Positions 30,791 through 45,537 of a stretch of DNA of 64,000 nt are shown piece after piece. The stretch is taken from positions 68,067,188 through 68,131,187 of the forward strand of contig CM055278.1 in assembly GCA_029237695.1 (NCBI GenBank). The letters run 5' to 3'. This DNA is from Conchocele bisecta. Lineage: Eukaryota > Mollusca > Bivalvia > Lucinida > Thyasiridae. The notes below the pieces were generated by a model. It did not search any database. It worked only from the letters and a program-made list of their open reading frames with translations, and was not told where the DNA came from. Each line of letters begins with the position of its first letter. The stretch's first letter is position 1. A program made the position numbers and the translations under genes.

Positions 30791-31033
30791 GAATATTAAC
30801 TGCCCGATATGACGATGGCACCGTATTGCCATCCTAATCAGTTTTTATGAACCGTCTGATTGAGCCAATGAAAATGAGTTTATGTATAGGTTACATAACA
30901 CTATCGCTTAAGTTGTCTATTATTTCTGCGTGACTGTTTACAACAATCATATGTGCATGAAGAAACAAACTCAAAATTAAATTTAAAAAAAACAACAACA
31001 ACGTAGTTTAACTCAGAAATATTAAGAATGGTG

Positions 31034-31215
31034 TACAGTCGAACCTGTCCTAAAGACCACCTCCGAATAGCAATCACTGGCTGTAAAGGCCAGAATTGTT
31101 TTGTCCCAATGGTGCAATTTCTATATAAATGACCCTGCGAATAAAGACCACCTGTGAACAAAGGCCAGATTTTTCACTTCCCATGGCTGGCCTTTATTCA
31201 CAGGTTTGACTGTAT
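31034..31215. mobile_element. foldback MITE, ACAGTCGAACCTGT ends
   Basis: It is bounded by TACAGTCGAACCTGTCC and ACAGGTTTGACTGTA, with inner arms AAAGGCCAGA / TGGCCTTTATTC. About 180 bp, no coding capacity. Confidence 0.75.
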
Positions 31216-31414
31216 ATCAATAACGGCGAAATGCTGACATACATGTATGTATTAACTCTTAAACGGCGTGAATCAATAATGTTCATAAAACTGGAAATTA
31301 AAAAATAAACAGCAAACGACAACATTTAATTCAGCGTTGTAAGGGTTTAATAGAGGATCTTATATACGGGGTGATTTGATATGATATTTATTGTGAAATC
31401 AGTCAACTAGTTCA

Positions 31415-31919
31415 AAGGTACATGCCCACTCAGTAGGCATAAACTGTTCTTTATAGGAATTAAATAAGTGTATAGTTGTGTCACTATTCCACCAGTTATA
31501 AATCTTACGAGTGCCCGCTATACAGATATAATCATTTAGTAATATTTATTTCACTGATAGTGACGCGCGTTGGTATCAAGCTATTTGCATATGCAAATCA
31601 GGCATGGTATTTTTTAATTATTTTTACTAATTAAATGTGTCACCTGAAAAAATTTATATTTTCGACAGATTATAACATATGATTGCACATCAAAAAATAA
31701 ATACAGATTATAAATAGTAATGTCCGTTAACATTTTAATGAAACATGGTTATCGCCCCTGATATCAGTTTGAAATATAATATATCTGATATAAAATGTAT
31801 AATAATGCCAATCAATACGTGTGATAATGGTGAATCAATGTTTATTTTGCCAGAAAATGTCTCAGATGATGTCTCTGATATAAAGAACATGTTGTGTCTA
31901 CTGAATGGGCATGTACCTT
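31415..31919 (+). mobile_element. MITE A, full copy
   Basis: The ends AAGGTACATGCCCACT and ATGGGCATGTACCTT are inverted repeats. The interior has CTTTATAGGAATTAAATA, GATAGTGACGCGCG and GTCTCTGATATAAAGAAC. Confidence 0.85.
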
Positions 31920-31921
31920 CA

Positions 31922-32372
31922 ACGCAGTCTACAGCTCAGGCATAGCCATTCAAACTGCTTGATTGCGAGACGAGATTACCAAATAGCTGTTCAGAAACGT
32001 TGACATCTTGGCAAGATTAACGCAGGCTATAGCTCAGGCACAGTCAATCAAACTGCTTGATTGCTAGATGATATTGCCAATAGATATTCAGAAACGTTGA
32101 CATCTTGGCAAGACTAACGCAGTCTACAGCTCAGGCACAGTCAATCAAACTACTTGATTGTTAGTTGATATTGCTAATAGATATTCAGAAACGTTGATAT
32201 CTTGGCAAGATTAACGCAGTCTACAGCTCAGGCACAGTCAATCAAACTGCTTGATTGTTAGTTGATATTGCTAATAGATATTCAGAAACGTTGACATCTT
32301 GGCAAGATTAACGCAGTCTACAGCTCAGGCACAGTCAATCAAACTACTTGATTGTGAGACGAGATGTGAATA
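31922..32372. repeat. ~92-bp tandem repeat, five units
   Basis: Units contain GCAGTCTACAGCTCAGGCA, CAGTCAATCAAACTGCTTGA and CAGAAACGTTGACATCTTGG. It abuts the right tip of MITE A. Confidence 0.9.
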
Positions 32373-32800
32373 GATTGGCAATAATACCGCAGACGGTGGT
32401 GTGTATATATACATGCATAATTATGAGACACGCCATGTACAATCGATTTTGTACCTAAGGACATGTCCGGTATTTCATGACAATTATTTACAAAAATACG
32501 ATAGTTTCCGTAAATGACGTCGTCGAATACATTTCATGAAAAATCGCACTTGTTCTTAGGTACAAAACACGGACATGGCGAGCCTCAATTATTGTGTCTA
32601 CGCTCGTGACCTGAATTACGTGTTGAACCATACAAGTGCATACATTGTAACCCGTGAAGTCAAGTGGTAGTATACAGTAAAATAATAGTTGCTTTAAATA
32701 AGGATTGCGACACGTACACTAACACAATCCCCACCGCAGTGAGCATCCCCAGTGAAATTACGTGTACATTGTATATCGAATAACAAAGAAAACGGTAACC

Positions 32801-32953
32801 ATGACAAATAACGTGTCGAGTGACATATCGTGGACTAATTCGCGGTCGACCATTGTACCCAGTATAGACACATCTGGCGAGTATATGTCACAATCGCCAA
32901 ACTGGACGCGCAGAACAGTACATATGGTCACGTGGGAGGACTTACTTGTATAA
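32801..32953 (+). CDS. possible exon or small open frame, unidentified
   Basis: ATG at 32801 opens 50 residues (MTNNVSSDISWTNSRSTI, then TRRTVHMVTWEDLLV) with a CpG-rich, coding-like codon choice unlike the AT-rich surroundings. No clear splice donor closes it and no family is recognised. It could be a 5' exon of the plus-strand gene at 35.8 kb, or chance. Confidence 0.25.
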   Translation: MTNNVSSDISWTNSRSTIVPSIDTSGEYMSQSPNWTRRTVHMVTWEDLLV

Positions 32954-34465
32954 AACGCCCAAGCACTATTTCTAGTGGTGAAAAAAATATATTTTATACT
33001 TGTATACGCTGTCGACACAGTATTTTTCAGTGACACAGCAATATACCTACAAAACTCTCTTACGACATTTCATAAATACTGTACTGAATGGAAATTAAGT
33101 TAATATACAAAAATAAAAAGTTCTCATATTTTCAAAAGGTAGACCAGCTAAAATAAACGATTTTCTAAATGTAAGCTGTGCAAACACGATTTTGGGGACG
33201 AATATCATCACTTACTATGCTGTAAAGAACTAAAACATGCAAGAACAACCTTTTTGAAAGCTTATTTTTATATATTATTATAAAAGACCAAATATACAAA
33301 AAAAATCACCAACTAATGAATACTATTTTTGTTAAAGAATTAAGGAATCACTCGAAATTTGTATCTCTTATAATGAAACATTATTGTTCATATTAAGTTA
33401 GTTAGTATTACATTTATATTCAGACAGGACATTATATGGAAGTGTAATGTTGTTATTAATATTGGATTGCGTGAATTATACATGTACATGGGCCGCCGGT
33501 CGAGAAAAGTGACCGCACGACATTTCCGGCCGGTATAGTCACATATCATACTGCGCCCCCGCGTAGTCTGATCAGAGCAAACGCTGTTCACCATTTAGAT
33601 AGTTAAGTTGTAGGGTTTGAATGTGCTGGACATTACTATTACTATCTCATGTATTGAATGACATGCATAACACGTGTATGGATAACCCTGTTTGTGCAAT
33701 AGTATCATTATGTGCTTCACAAAGACGGTATTTAAAACTTAAAACTAGAAATTAAAAAATAAAACTAGATGCAGAGTATTCGAATTGTGTACCCGCAGCT
33801 TTCGATTGCGTATACTGAGAGTAACACCATATTCGGAATCTACATCCATTATACACCATCTGCCATAACTCTATTTCCGACAGAGGTCGGAGGTAGAAAC
33901 GTAATGGCCTGTGTGTAGACTACCGATAAATGTACTGATTAAACTGCCAGCAACATATCATCCTGAATACACACATATATAATAATAATATGTAGGTAGA
34001 CCATGTAACCTTATGTTTAAGATGTCAACTGGGTCGAACATTTTCTTGAGAAAACCATCTAAGAATGTTGTCCTCCCAAAGATATTAAACCGTAATTACA
34101 CATAAAACATCTATTTTCAAACCAATGTTTGTGTTTTCAGATATATGAATTGAGGTCACCGTTACATGGTCAGCTACTCGTTATACTTATATATTTGAAT
34201 AGTAATTTATCTTGAGTAGCCATTGTGTCATTTCATAATGTTGTATTGTATTTACCTCATGCTGTCATAACTATGTGACCTGAGTGAATAAACGAATAAT
34301 AATAACACAAATACACTCTTCCGAGTATGGAAGGTGTTCGATCCCATTCCCACCCTTAAATATAAGCTGAATCGAAAAACATACACTATTAACCCTTTGA
34401 ATACTGATATGAATTAAGTTTTGTGGTCTGCTGTTTATTTTCCAAATTTCTCACCCATGAAAATA
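32954..34465. other. AT-rich DNA, nothing coding seen
   Basis: No repeat with two copies in the window and no spliced open stretch was recognised here. Confidence 0.4.
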
Positions 34466-34523
34466 TGTTGTAACCACTCATTTAAACCGTCTCGACGAGA
34501 CGGTTTAAATGAGTGGTTGCAAC
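34466..34523. repeat. near-perfect palindrome with CCGTCTCGACGAGACGG core
   Basis: 23-bp arms with a 1-base centre, extended by TGTTG / CAACA. A related palindrome lies at 48218. Confidence 0.9.
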
Positions 34524-35153
34524 ATATATCTACAGGAAGAAAGAAGAAACATATTATGAATTATCTAAGGAATATAATTATGTTTCACCAACATGATTAA
34601 TTAAAAGGGTTAATACAATCAAGTTCACCAACTGTGTCAAAACATATATTATGCACAATATAATGCGGGGATATTTTGATACAACGATACAATCTGATAA
34701 AGCCAGTATACACATGACTGCAGGTATGCGTCATAACAAAATATAAAAATAGCATGTTGGTTTCCCAAGTGTGTGGGTGAAACTCTGACTAACGACCCAT
34801 TCTTTCTGTTATACACTAGTGTCAACCCGAAATGCGACTTTATATTGATACAAGGACGGCCTATGTATTACATGTAGTATAAGTAAATGTATTTTAAGTT
34901 ATTTTTCCAGGAAAATATATGTTTAACACACCGTTTACATGACACATGTACATGTATACATGTACATGCAGAATAGTATTTAAAATCAATGTTTAATTAG
35001 TGTTAACACAGTTAAATATAATCTCCCCAGACCACCCTGGTGTTTGCCCAAAACATCACTGGCTGGTAAAAGTACGTCACATGAGAAACATATTGAGAAT
35101 TAAAAGATACCCCCTCTCAAAGTATGCTTGCAAATGGTGTAAAAGATACAATA

Positions 35154-35649
35154 AAGGTGCATTCCCACTCAGTAGGCACAAACTGTTCTTTATAGGAATT
35201 AAATACGTGTATAATTGTGTCATTATTCCAGCACCAGTTCTAAACATTACGAGTGCCCGCTATACAGATATAATCATTTAGTAATATTTATTTTACTGAT
35301 AGTGACTCGCGGTGGTATCAGGCTATTTTCATTTGCAAATGAGGCATGCTATTTTTTAATTATTTATAATAATTAAATCACCTGAAAAAATAATATTTTC
35401 GACAGATTATAAAGTATAATCATTGCACATCAAAAGAAAAAAATATAGAGAATAAATAGTAATGTCCGTTAACATGTTAAGGAAACACGTTTATCGCCCC
35501 TGATGTCAGTGTGCAAATTTACGTCTGATATAAAATGGATAATAATGAATGGGGTAATGGTGAATGCATGTTTATTTTGCCAGAAAATGTATCAGATGAT
35601 GTCTCTGATATAAAGAACGGTTTGTACCTACTGAGTGGGCATGTACCTT
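35154..35649 (+). mobile_element. MITE A, full copy with TA target site
   Basis: AAGGTGCATTCCCACT to GTGGGCATGTACCTT, flanked by TA on both sides, as expected for a Tc1/mariner-driven MITE. It lies just upstream of the UIM exon. Confidence 0.85.
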
Positions 35650-35804
35650 TAACATGCCAATTGTCATTGTTATTGTCATAACCTTACTACCTTTGACTAC
35701 AGCGCGCATGCATATCAGTTAGTATGGTTAAACATTAAAACATGTATACTTATGTATACGTGTCTTTCAGGTTGACAGTATGATGTCAGTGACGTCACAT
35801 CACT

Positions 35805-37565
35805 ATGGTCAGCTGCGGCCGCTCGGGAAGGGAAAAACCATATAGTTTGCAGAACTGTTTGGGATTCACAAACGAAACAAGCTATTTAAGAGCGCCTTGC
35901 TTAAAACGAGTGGGCTATAATCGCGTGCTAGCGAATCAAAGTCCCATTTGTGCTGGTCCAGACACCAACAGCCCAGACCAACTGAAAGAATCACCAAACG
36001 TCTGTTACACAGCCGCTGGTACTTCGAGTACACGTCGACACCAAGCTGGCGAAATAGTTTACCAAAACATTGATTGTATCACGAAAGATTTGCGCGATAG
36101 TGGGATAAAAATCGACTGCACAACCGGTAGCTGTGAAACAGGCTTCACATATACACGTGCTGACCAGACGACAATAATAGTTAATAGTATGGAAGTGAAC
36201 GAACAGGGGAATAGCATTGATGATGACGATGACGTAGAAACGCGCGCAGCCATCGCAATGTCGATGCAGTGTATTGATGATGTAAGTCCCACAGACCAAC
36301 TGAAAGAATCACCAAACGTCTGTTACACAGCCGCTGGTACTTCGAGTACACGTCGACAGCCAGCTGGCGAAATAGTTTACCAAAACGTAGATTGTATCAC
36401 GAAGGATTTGCGCGATAGTGTGATAAAAATCGACTGCACAACCGGTAGCTGTGAAACAGGCTTCACATATACACGTGCTGACCAGACGACAATAATAGTT
36501 AATAGTATGGAAGTGAACGAACAGGGGAATAACATTGATGATGACGATGACGCAGACACGCGCGCAGCCATCGCAATGTCGATGCAGTGTATTGATGATG
36601 TAAGTCCCACAGACCAACTGAAAGAATCACCAAACGTCTGTTACACAGCCGCTGGTACTTCGAGTACACGTCGACAGCCAGCTGGCGAAATAGTTTACCA
36701 AAACGTAGATTGTATCACGAAGGATTTGCGCGATAGTGTGATAAAAATCGACTGCACAACCGGTAGCTGTGAAACAGGCTTCACATATACACGTGCTGAC
36801 CAGACGACAATAATAGTTAATAGTATGGAAGTGAACGAACAGGGGAATAACATTGATGATGACGATGACGCAGACACGCGCGCAGCCATCGCAATGTCGA
36901 TGCAGTGTATTGATGATGTAAGTCCCACAAAAGACGCTGCTTTCGACGGAGCGTCACCCATGGTCAAACAATTAGAACCACTAGGCCTCAATGCAGATAA
37001 TATGCATGACAACACCGCTCGTGACTGGTGTGAACAGAAGCTCATACGTGTTCCGAACGATACTAAGAAATCGACACCCGCCTTAGAAGAGGGAACAATA
37101 CATCCAGGCAAAGCGCCGGAATTGCGTGATAGTGGCATTATTCATGGTTCGGTAATTAACACCAAAGTAATGGACAATGACATAGAACCTATTCACAACA
37201 GTATAACTGATACAGCGGTACATATGGCTATTATACTGTCTCTGCAGTGCGGAAGTAAAGATAACGGTGCCAGCAATACGACAGCTGAGCAAAAAACAGC
37301 TACACTGTCTGCTTGGACAACAACGAATACATGTGACGAAACCAGTTTGATGAACAGAAGTCCCTCATATGAAAATAAACCGTTTGACAGCGAGTATTTG
37401 TCATCGGACGGTCTGGAACAGGATACTATATACACGATGGATCCACAACAAAGTCTGCTGACATGTGTCCCCGTGAACATACAACGTGATTACACGGACA
37501 ACACTGGTGCTGTCCCAAGAGAACAACAACCATCATCATGCATGGGTTGGTTCTTCCATCGAAAG
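35805..37565 (+). CDS. host exon 1: three UIM-bearing repeats
   Basis: ATG at 35805 has an in-frame stop at 35781 and an acceptor-like TGTCTTTCAG just before. 587 codons end at a donor (GAAAG|GTAAGA, 37565/37566) in phase 0. Three 106-residue repeats carry KESPNVCYTAAGTSSTRR, the ITKDLRDS region and TGFTYTRADQTTIIVNSME, and end in DDDDDADTRAAIAMSMQCID. That end fits the ubiquitin-interacting motif (acidic run, then AIAxSxxx). A fourth UIM-like helix (VHMAIILSLQCG) lies further on. Ubiquitin binding is therefore a reasonable inference. The rest is disordered, Ser/Thr/Asp-rich. The last residues, MGWFFHRK, lead into the next exon at 45538. The family is not recognised. Confidence 0.75.
35976..36929 (+). 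repeat. three 318-bp coding repeats
   Basis: Units start at about 35976, 36294 and 36612. Units 2 and 3 look identical by eye; unit 1 differs at several codons, so the last duplication is recent. Confidence 0.95.
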
Positions 37566-38259
37566 GTAAGAAAGTGCAAATGTTTTGTTATTCGTTCTTT
37601 TATGTGAGTGTGACTGGAGAAATACAGGCGATCGGCATGTTTATAGGATATTATATTATACTTCTTTTAGACACGTAGAAAAAAATCTAGTCTTTCTATA
37701 GTCAAATACTTTGACTATAGAATAACTACTACATGTCTCAAAAAATACAAATTAAATACACTATCCTATCAACATGCCGATCGCCTGTGTGAGATTTGTG
37801 ACCAGTGTAGCTCCTTATCAAATAGCACACTCGTATAGCCTTACAACGATATGTATTAGTTGTTAAAACACGAAGTGGCGAACAGAGCTGATCCTGATCA
37901 GACTGTGCGGATGTACAGACTGCTCTGGATCTACATTGGTCACGAAACCAATAAGCCCCATTTCTCCAGTCACAGCCACATATTTCAGCCAGTAGTTTAC
38001 ACAAATATAACAATGAATGACACCACTCGGCTCAGCAGAGCAGCAGTATTTTCCAACACTCTCGTGTCTCCCATATTTGGGCAAATGTCGACAATAATGT
38101 CGCAATGACGTGTTTCCTTCGGCAAATTAAATCATGTCCCCGGAAGCGTCCTTTTAATCACGAGACAATCGCCTTATAACGACCCGCATCCGGAAATTAA
38201 TTCTGACAACTCTTGGTCTTAGTTGACCAGCATTGATAATAAAATAAATAATACCCTCC
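37566..38259. other. intron start with hairpin and SINE-like repeat C
   Basis: GGCGATCGGCATGTTTATAG (37627) pairs with its complement near 37764-37790. 37790-38000 is dispersed repeat C (AGATTTGTGACCAGTGTAGC, CCATTTCTCCAGTCACAGCC), seen again at 50430, 58965, 59745 and 62700. Confidence 0.6.
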
Positions 38260-41200
38260 ATACATACCATAACACCATCATGTGAAAAGACTGTAGATCT
38301 ATACATACCATAACACCATCATGTGATAACTTTTTAGATCTATACATACCATAACACCATCATGTGAAACTCTGTATATCTATACATACCACGACACCAT
38401 CATCTGAAAACACGGTAGATCCATACATGCCATAACACCATCATGTGAAAACACTGTATATCTATACATACCACAACACCATCATGAGAAAACACACCAC
38501 CATACCACAACACCATCATGAAAACACTGTAGATCCATACATGCCATAAAACCATCATGTGAAAACACTGTATATCTATACATACCACAACACCATCATG
38601 TGAAAACACTGTAGATCTATACATACCACAACACCATCATGTGAAAACACTGTAGATCCATACATGCCATAAAACCATCATGCGAAAACACTGTAGATCT
38701 ATACATACCATAACACCATCATGTTAAAACGCTGTAGATACATACATGCCATAACACCATCATGTGAAAACACTGTAGATCTAAACATACCATAACACCA
38801 TCATATGAAAACAATGTAGATACATACATGCCACAACACAATCAAATCATGTGAAAACACTGTAAATCCATACATGCCATTCAGAATCGTCGCCAAATGA
38901 AACTGATCTGTGTCGTGTATGGAAGCATTAAATAGGAGGGAAAACGCAATTAGCGATGTCTCAATTGCTAAGTGTACGTACCCATGTTTTTGTTTTTACT
39001 ATTTAATCTCTATTTTCTTATTTATTACTACATTTTGTATTTATTCTCTGTATTTATGTTTTTATGCAATGATCATACTTTATAATTTGTCGAAAATAAT
39101 ATTTTTTCAGCTCACGCATTTACTTAGAATAAATAATTAAAGAATATTATTCCTCATTTGCATATGTAAATAGCCTGATACCACCGCGAGTCACTATCAG
39201 TAAAATAAATATCACTAAATGAGCATATATGTATAGCGGGCTATCGTAAGTTTTAGAACTGGTGGAATAGATCTATACATACAACAATAGCATCATGTGA
39301 AAACACTGTATATCTATACATACCACAACACCATCATGTGAAAACACTGTAGATCCATAGATCCATACATACATACCATCATGTGAAAAGATGTAGATCT
39401 ATACCTTAACATTAACACCATCATGTGATACTTTTTAGTATTATAATACCATAACACTTCTGTGAACTTGTAATAATCTATACATACCACAACACCATCA
39501 TGTCAAAACACTGTAGATCCATACATGCCATAACACCATCATGTGAAAACACTGTAGATGTATACATACAAGAACACCATCATATGACAACGATGTAGAT
39601 CCATACATACCGTAACACCATCATGTGAAAACGCTTTAGATCTATATATACCACAACGTCATCATGTGAAAACACTGTAGATCCATACATACCATAACAC
39701 CATCATGTTAAAACGCTGTAGATCCATACATACCATAACACCATCATGTGAAAACGATGTAGATCCATACATACCTTAGCACCATCATGTAAAAACGCTG
39801 TAGATCCATACATACCACAACGCCATCATGTGAAAACGCTGTAGATCCATACATACCATAACACCATCATGTGAAAACGATGTAGATCCATACATACCTT
39901 AACACCATCATGTAAAAACACTGTAGATCTATACATACCATAACGCCATCATGTGAAAACACTGTAGATCCATACATACCATAACACCATCATGTGAAAA
40001 CGATGTAGATCCATACATACCTTAACACCATCATGTAAAAACGCTGTAGATCCATACATACCACAATACCGTCATGTGAAAACGCTGTAGATGTGAAAAC
40101 GATCTAGATCCATACATACCATAACACCATCATGTGAAAACGATGTAGATTCATACATACCACAACACCATCATGTGAAAACACTGTAGATCTATACATA
40201 CCACAACACCATCATGTGAAAACGCTGTATACTAAACATACCATAACACCATCATGTGAAAACGCTGTAGATCTAAACATACCATACCACCATCATGTGA
40301 AAACACCGTTGATCTATACATACCATAAAACTATCATGTGACAACGCTGTATATCTATACATACAACAACACCATCATGTGAAAACACTATAGATATATA
40401 CATACCACAACACCATCATGTGAAAGCGATGTAGATATATACATACCAAAACATCAACATGTGAAAACTCTGTAGATCAATACATACAATAACACCATCG
40501 TGTGAAAACGATGTAGATCCATACATACCACAACACCATCATGTGAAAACACTGTAGATCTATACATACCACAACACCATCGTGTGAAAACACTGTAGAA
40601 CACCATCATGTGAAAACGCTGTAGATACATACATACATACCATAACACCATCATGTGAAAACACTGTAGATCTATACATACCACAACACCATCATGTGAA
40701 AACGATGTATATCTATACATACCACAACACCATCATGTGAACACGATGTAGATCCATACATAACACAACGCCATCATGTGAAAACACTGTAGATATATAC
40801 ATACCATAACACCATCATGTGAAAACACTGTAGATCCATACATACCACAATACCATCATGTGAAAACACTGTATATCCATACATGCCACAACACCATCGT
40901 GTGAAAACACTGTAGATCTGTACATACCTTAACACCATCATGTTAAGACGATGTAGATCTATACATGCCATAACACCATCATGTGAAAACACTGTAGAAA
41001 TATACATACCACAACACCATCATGTGAAAACACTTTAGATATATACATACCGCAAGACCTTCATGTGAAAACATTGTAGATCCATACATACCATAACATC
41101 ATCATGTGAAAACACTGTAGATCTGTACATACCACAACACCATCATGTGAAAACGCTATTGATCTAAACATACCATAACACCATCATGTGAAAACGCTGT

Positions 41201-44143
41201 ATATCTAGACATACCACAACTCCATCATGTGAAAACACTGTTGATATATACATACCACAACACCATCATGTGAAAACGATGTAGATCTATACATACCACA
41301 ACACCATCATGTGAAAACACTGTATATCTATACATACCATAACACCATCATGTGAAAACGCTGTAGATATATACATACCATAACACCATCATGTGAAAAC
41401 ACTGTAGATCTATACATACCACAACACCATCATGTGAAAGCACTGTAGATACATACATACCACGACATTATCATGTGAAAATACTGTAGATCCATACATA
41501 CAACAACACCATCATGTGAAAACACTGTTGATCTATACATAAGATAACACCATCATGTGAAAACACTGTAGATCCATACATACCATAACACCATCATGTG
41601 AAAACGCTGTAAACTAAACATACCATAACACCATCATGTGAAAACGCTGTAGATCTAAACATACCATAACACCATCATGTGAAAACACCGTTGATCTATA
41701 CATACCATAAAACTATCATGTGACAACGCTGTATATCTATACATACCACAACACCATCATGTGAAAACACTATAGATATATACATACCACAACACCATCA
41801 TGTGAAAACGATGTAGATATATACATACCAAAACATCAACATGTGAAAACTCTGTAGATCAATACATACAATAACACCATCGTGTGAAAACGATGTAGAT
41901 CCATACATACCACAACACCATCATGAAAACACTGTTAATCTAACATACACACACGTGTGAAAACACGACACCATCATGTAAAACGCCTGTAGATAACATA
42001 CATACAGACCATAACACCATCATGTGAAAACACTGTATCTATACATACCACACCATCAGTGAAAACGATGTATCTATATACCACAACACCATCAGTGACA
42101 CATAGATCCATACATCAACCCCACATGTGAAAACACTGTAGATATCATACCATAACACCATCATGTAAAAACACTGTAGATACATACATACCACAATACG
42201 ATGTACACGTATATCCATACATCACCAACACCATCGTGTGAAAACCTGTAATCTGTACATTACCTGAACACCATCATTTTAAGACATGTAGATCATACAT
42301 CCATAACACCAACGCCCATCATGAGAAAACCACTGTAAAAGATATATACATACCATACACATCATGTGACACATGTAGATCCATACATCACCACAACACG
42401 ATCATGTGAAAACACTGTATATCACCTCATGCCACAACACACCATCGTGAAATGAAAACACTGTAGATCTGTACATACCTTAACAACCTCATTTTAAGAC
42501 GATGTAGATCATACAGCCATAACACCATCATGTGAAAAAACAACTGTAGAAATATACATACCACAAACACCACATGTGTGAAAACACTTTAGATATATAC
42601 ATACCACAATACCTTCATGTGAAAACACTGTAGATCCATACATACCATAACATCATCATGTGAAAACACTGTAGATCTGTACATACCACAACACCATCAT
42701 GTGAAAACGCTATTGATCTAAACATACCATAACACCATCATGTGAAAACGCTGTATATCTAGACATACCACAACTCCATCATGTGAAAACACTGTAGATA
42801 TATACATACCACAACACCATCATGTGAAAACTATGTAGATCTATACATACCACAACACCATCATGTGAAAACACTGTAGATCTATACATACCGTAACACC
42901 ATCATGTGGGAAAACGCCTTGTAGATTTATTTCATACCATTAACAAACATCATGTGTAAAACATACTGTAGATCTATACATACACACAACACCATATGTG
43001 GAAAAGCACTGTAGATAACATACACAATACATTCATGTGTAAAACGCTGTAGATTTATATACCATACAATTAACCACCATCCCATGTGGAAAACCCTGTA
43101 GATCTATTAACATACCCACAACACCATTCCATGTGAAAGCACTGTAGATACATACATACCACGACATTATCATGTGAACATACTGTAGATCCATACATAC
43201 AACAACACCATCATGTGAAAACACTGTTGATCTATACATAAGATAACACCATCATGTGAAAACACTGTAGATCCATACATACCATAACACCATCATGTGA
43301 AAAACACTGTAGATCTATACATACCATAATACCATCATGTGAAAACACTGTAGATGTATACATAACAGAACACCATCATGTGACAACACTGTAGATCTAT
43401 ATATGCCATAACACCATCATGTGAATACACTGTAGATATATACATACCACAACACCATCATGTGAAAACACAATAGATCTGTACATACCTTAACACCATC
43501 ATGTTAAGACGATGTAGATCTATACATGCCATAACACCTCATGTGTGGATCATACATATAAAAAACTCATGTGAAAACACTGTAGATCTATACATACATA
43601 ACACCATTCCATGTGAAAACACTGTATATGTATACATACCAGAACACCATTCATGACAAAACTGTTAGAATCAAATAATAATATAACTTAACTATCATGT
43701 GAAAACATGTAGAATCTATATCATAACCATAACACATCATGTGAAAACACTGTAGATCCATACATACCATAAACCCATTCCATCTGTGGAAAAGACTGTC
43801 GATATACATACATAACTCCATCTGTGAAAACACTGTAGATCCTGAAAAAATACATACATAACCCCATCATGTGAAAACACTGTAGATCCATACATACCAT
43901 AACACCATCATGTGAAAAGACTGTCGATCTATACATACCATAACACCATCATGTGAAAACACTTTAGAAGTATACATACAAGAACACCATCATATGACAA
44001 CACTGTAGATCTATATATACCATAACACTATGATGTGAAAACACTGTAGATCTATACATACCACAACACCATCATGTGAAAACGCTGTAGATATATACAT
44101 ACCACAACACCATCATGTGAAAACGCTGTAGATCTATATATAC
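38260..44143. repeat. ~41-bp satellite array, about 5.9 kb
   Basis: The unit is CATCATGTGAAAACACTGTA, then GATCTATACATACCATAACA. Well over 100 units occur. A MITE A fragment interrupts it at about 38985-39268. Variant strings recur far apart (40217 with 41600; 41054 with 42606; 41455 with 43150), showing higher-order repeats of about 1.4-1.7 kb. 41940-42560 and 42900-43870 have many small indels that look like consensus errors. Open frames here are repeat artefacts. Confidence 0.95.
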
Positions 44144-45537
44144 ATACATATAAATAGTTTTTATAGCTTAGATAATCTCAGCTATACGGATGATTTTTAC
44201 TATTTCATATGTCTTTTTTTGTAGCATCTGTATCTTTATAGCTTAGACAAGGCCATTATAAAATATGGTCATAATAACAGCCCGTTCTGTCCTCGCGTGT
44301 TGCGAATAAAACATGAATAAAAGGATAATCCGTCAATATATGTATGTTTACATGTTTATTATTGTGCATTTTTTTAGCAGAACTGCGAATTATTACACTC
44401 TTAAACATTATTTGCACGGGTCTCGCTGTGAGAGAAAACCCGGAAACAACACCTTACAAATAATACACCGTGAAGAGAACACCCGTAATTGCGCACCTGT
44501 TTTCTTGCAAACCAATAGCTACCACGCAAAATGTTTAATTTGTATTACTGTCTAAATAAAGTTATTTGAAAATTTGGAAAGGGTCTGGACTAATTCACAG
44601 GTTGAAGTAACGGACCGAGGTCTATAAATACATTAAATATGCCTAAAAGCATCTATAAATAAAGAAACAAAATAAGCTAAGCAAATTGTTTTTACTCCCT
44701 CCATATACTCCATCTATTGAAGGTTACGAAGTTTTTAATATGCCGAACCCGGACGGCCTCGGCTCGAGACAACGGACTCTCACGAAACGTCAACCGAGTT
44801 ATATCATTTATTGTCGCCTATTGCAGAAGTTGGGACAATGTTAGTATTCCGCAACGATATATTCCCCGATGCGCTATGTCCACGCGTTTTCGAGCTATCG
44901 ATTGTTTTGTTTTAAAAACATTATCATCATTGCTAGGTCGTGAAAGAACGGACACATTTCCGAGGCCGATTCTGCTATATAAAGGAGTAAACATTGGGTT
45001 CAAAATACACTTTTACGTCGTCCCGGCCCGTAAAGAAACATTTTGCATAGAGACAATTTAATAGCACAGACATTTTGTATAATAACACACGATTTATTCC
45101 AGCCAAAATTATTAGTATCCTGTTTTCAACATATTTGCATTCATATGTATTATCCGCCATGTTGTTGTTGTTGATAATACAAATTATTCTATACTTGCAT
45201 GCACTCATATACCACTGTGTGGTCTGAGAATATTACAAATAAAGGCTTTCTTCTGTTCTGTTCGGTCATCTGCTTAATTAAATACGTTTAAAACCATTAC
45301 AATACTTTTCATGAAAAAAGTAAACATTTTCAGAGTATATGCGTAATAGGAATATAATTCTGCATGTACTCTGAAAGTTTTGTCAACTTTTGACGCCATT
45401 TACGGAATATATTGTAAATTTTGTAAACGTATTTCATGAAATTACGCAGATGTCCTAAGGTACAAAATCCCATGGCGTGTCTCATATAAGTATACCTTCT
45501 ACAGAAACCGGACGATGTCGGTCCCATATATATACAG
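44144..45537. other. intron DNA, no exon seen
   Basis: AT-rich; frames at 44313 and 44717 lack splice support. 45330-45480 resembles 62370-62500 (a GTCAACTTTTGAC / GTACAAAAT...ATGGCGTGTCTCAT repeat). Confidence 0.4.

Noticed and set aside
35991..37138. Several minus-strand frames of about 77-147 residues
   Set aside because: They are antisense shadows of the three UIM repeats and copy their period.
38400..43936. Minus-strand frames reading MYRSTVFSHDGVVVC
   Set aside because: They come from the 41-bp satellite and have no start or splice context.
44717..45061. 114-residue plus-strand frame in the intron
   Set aside because: No family features and no splice sites that fit the phases of the neighbouring exons.
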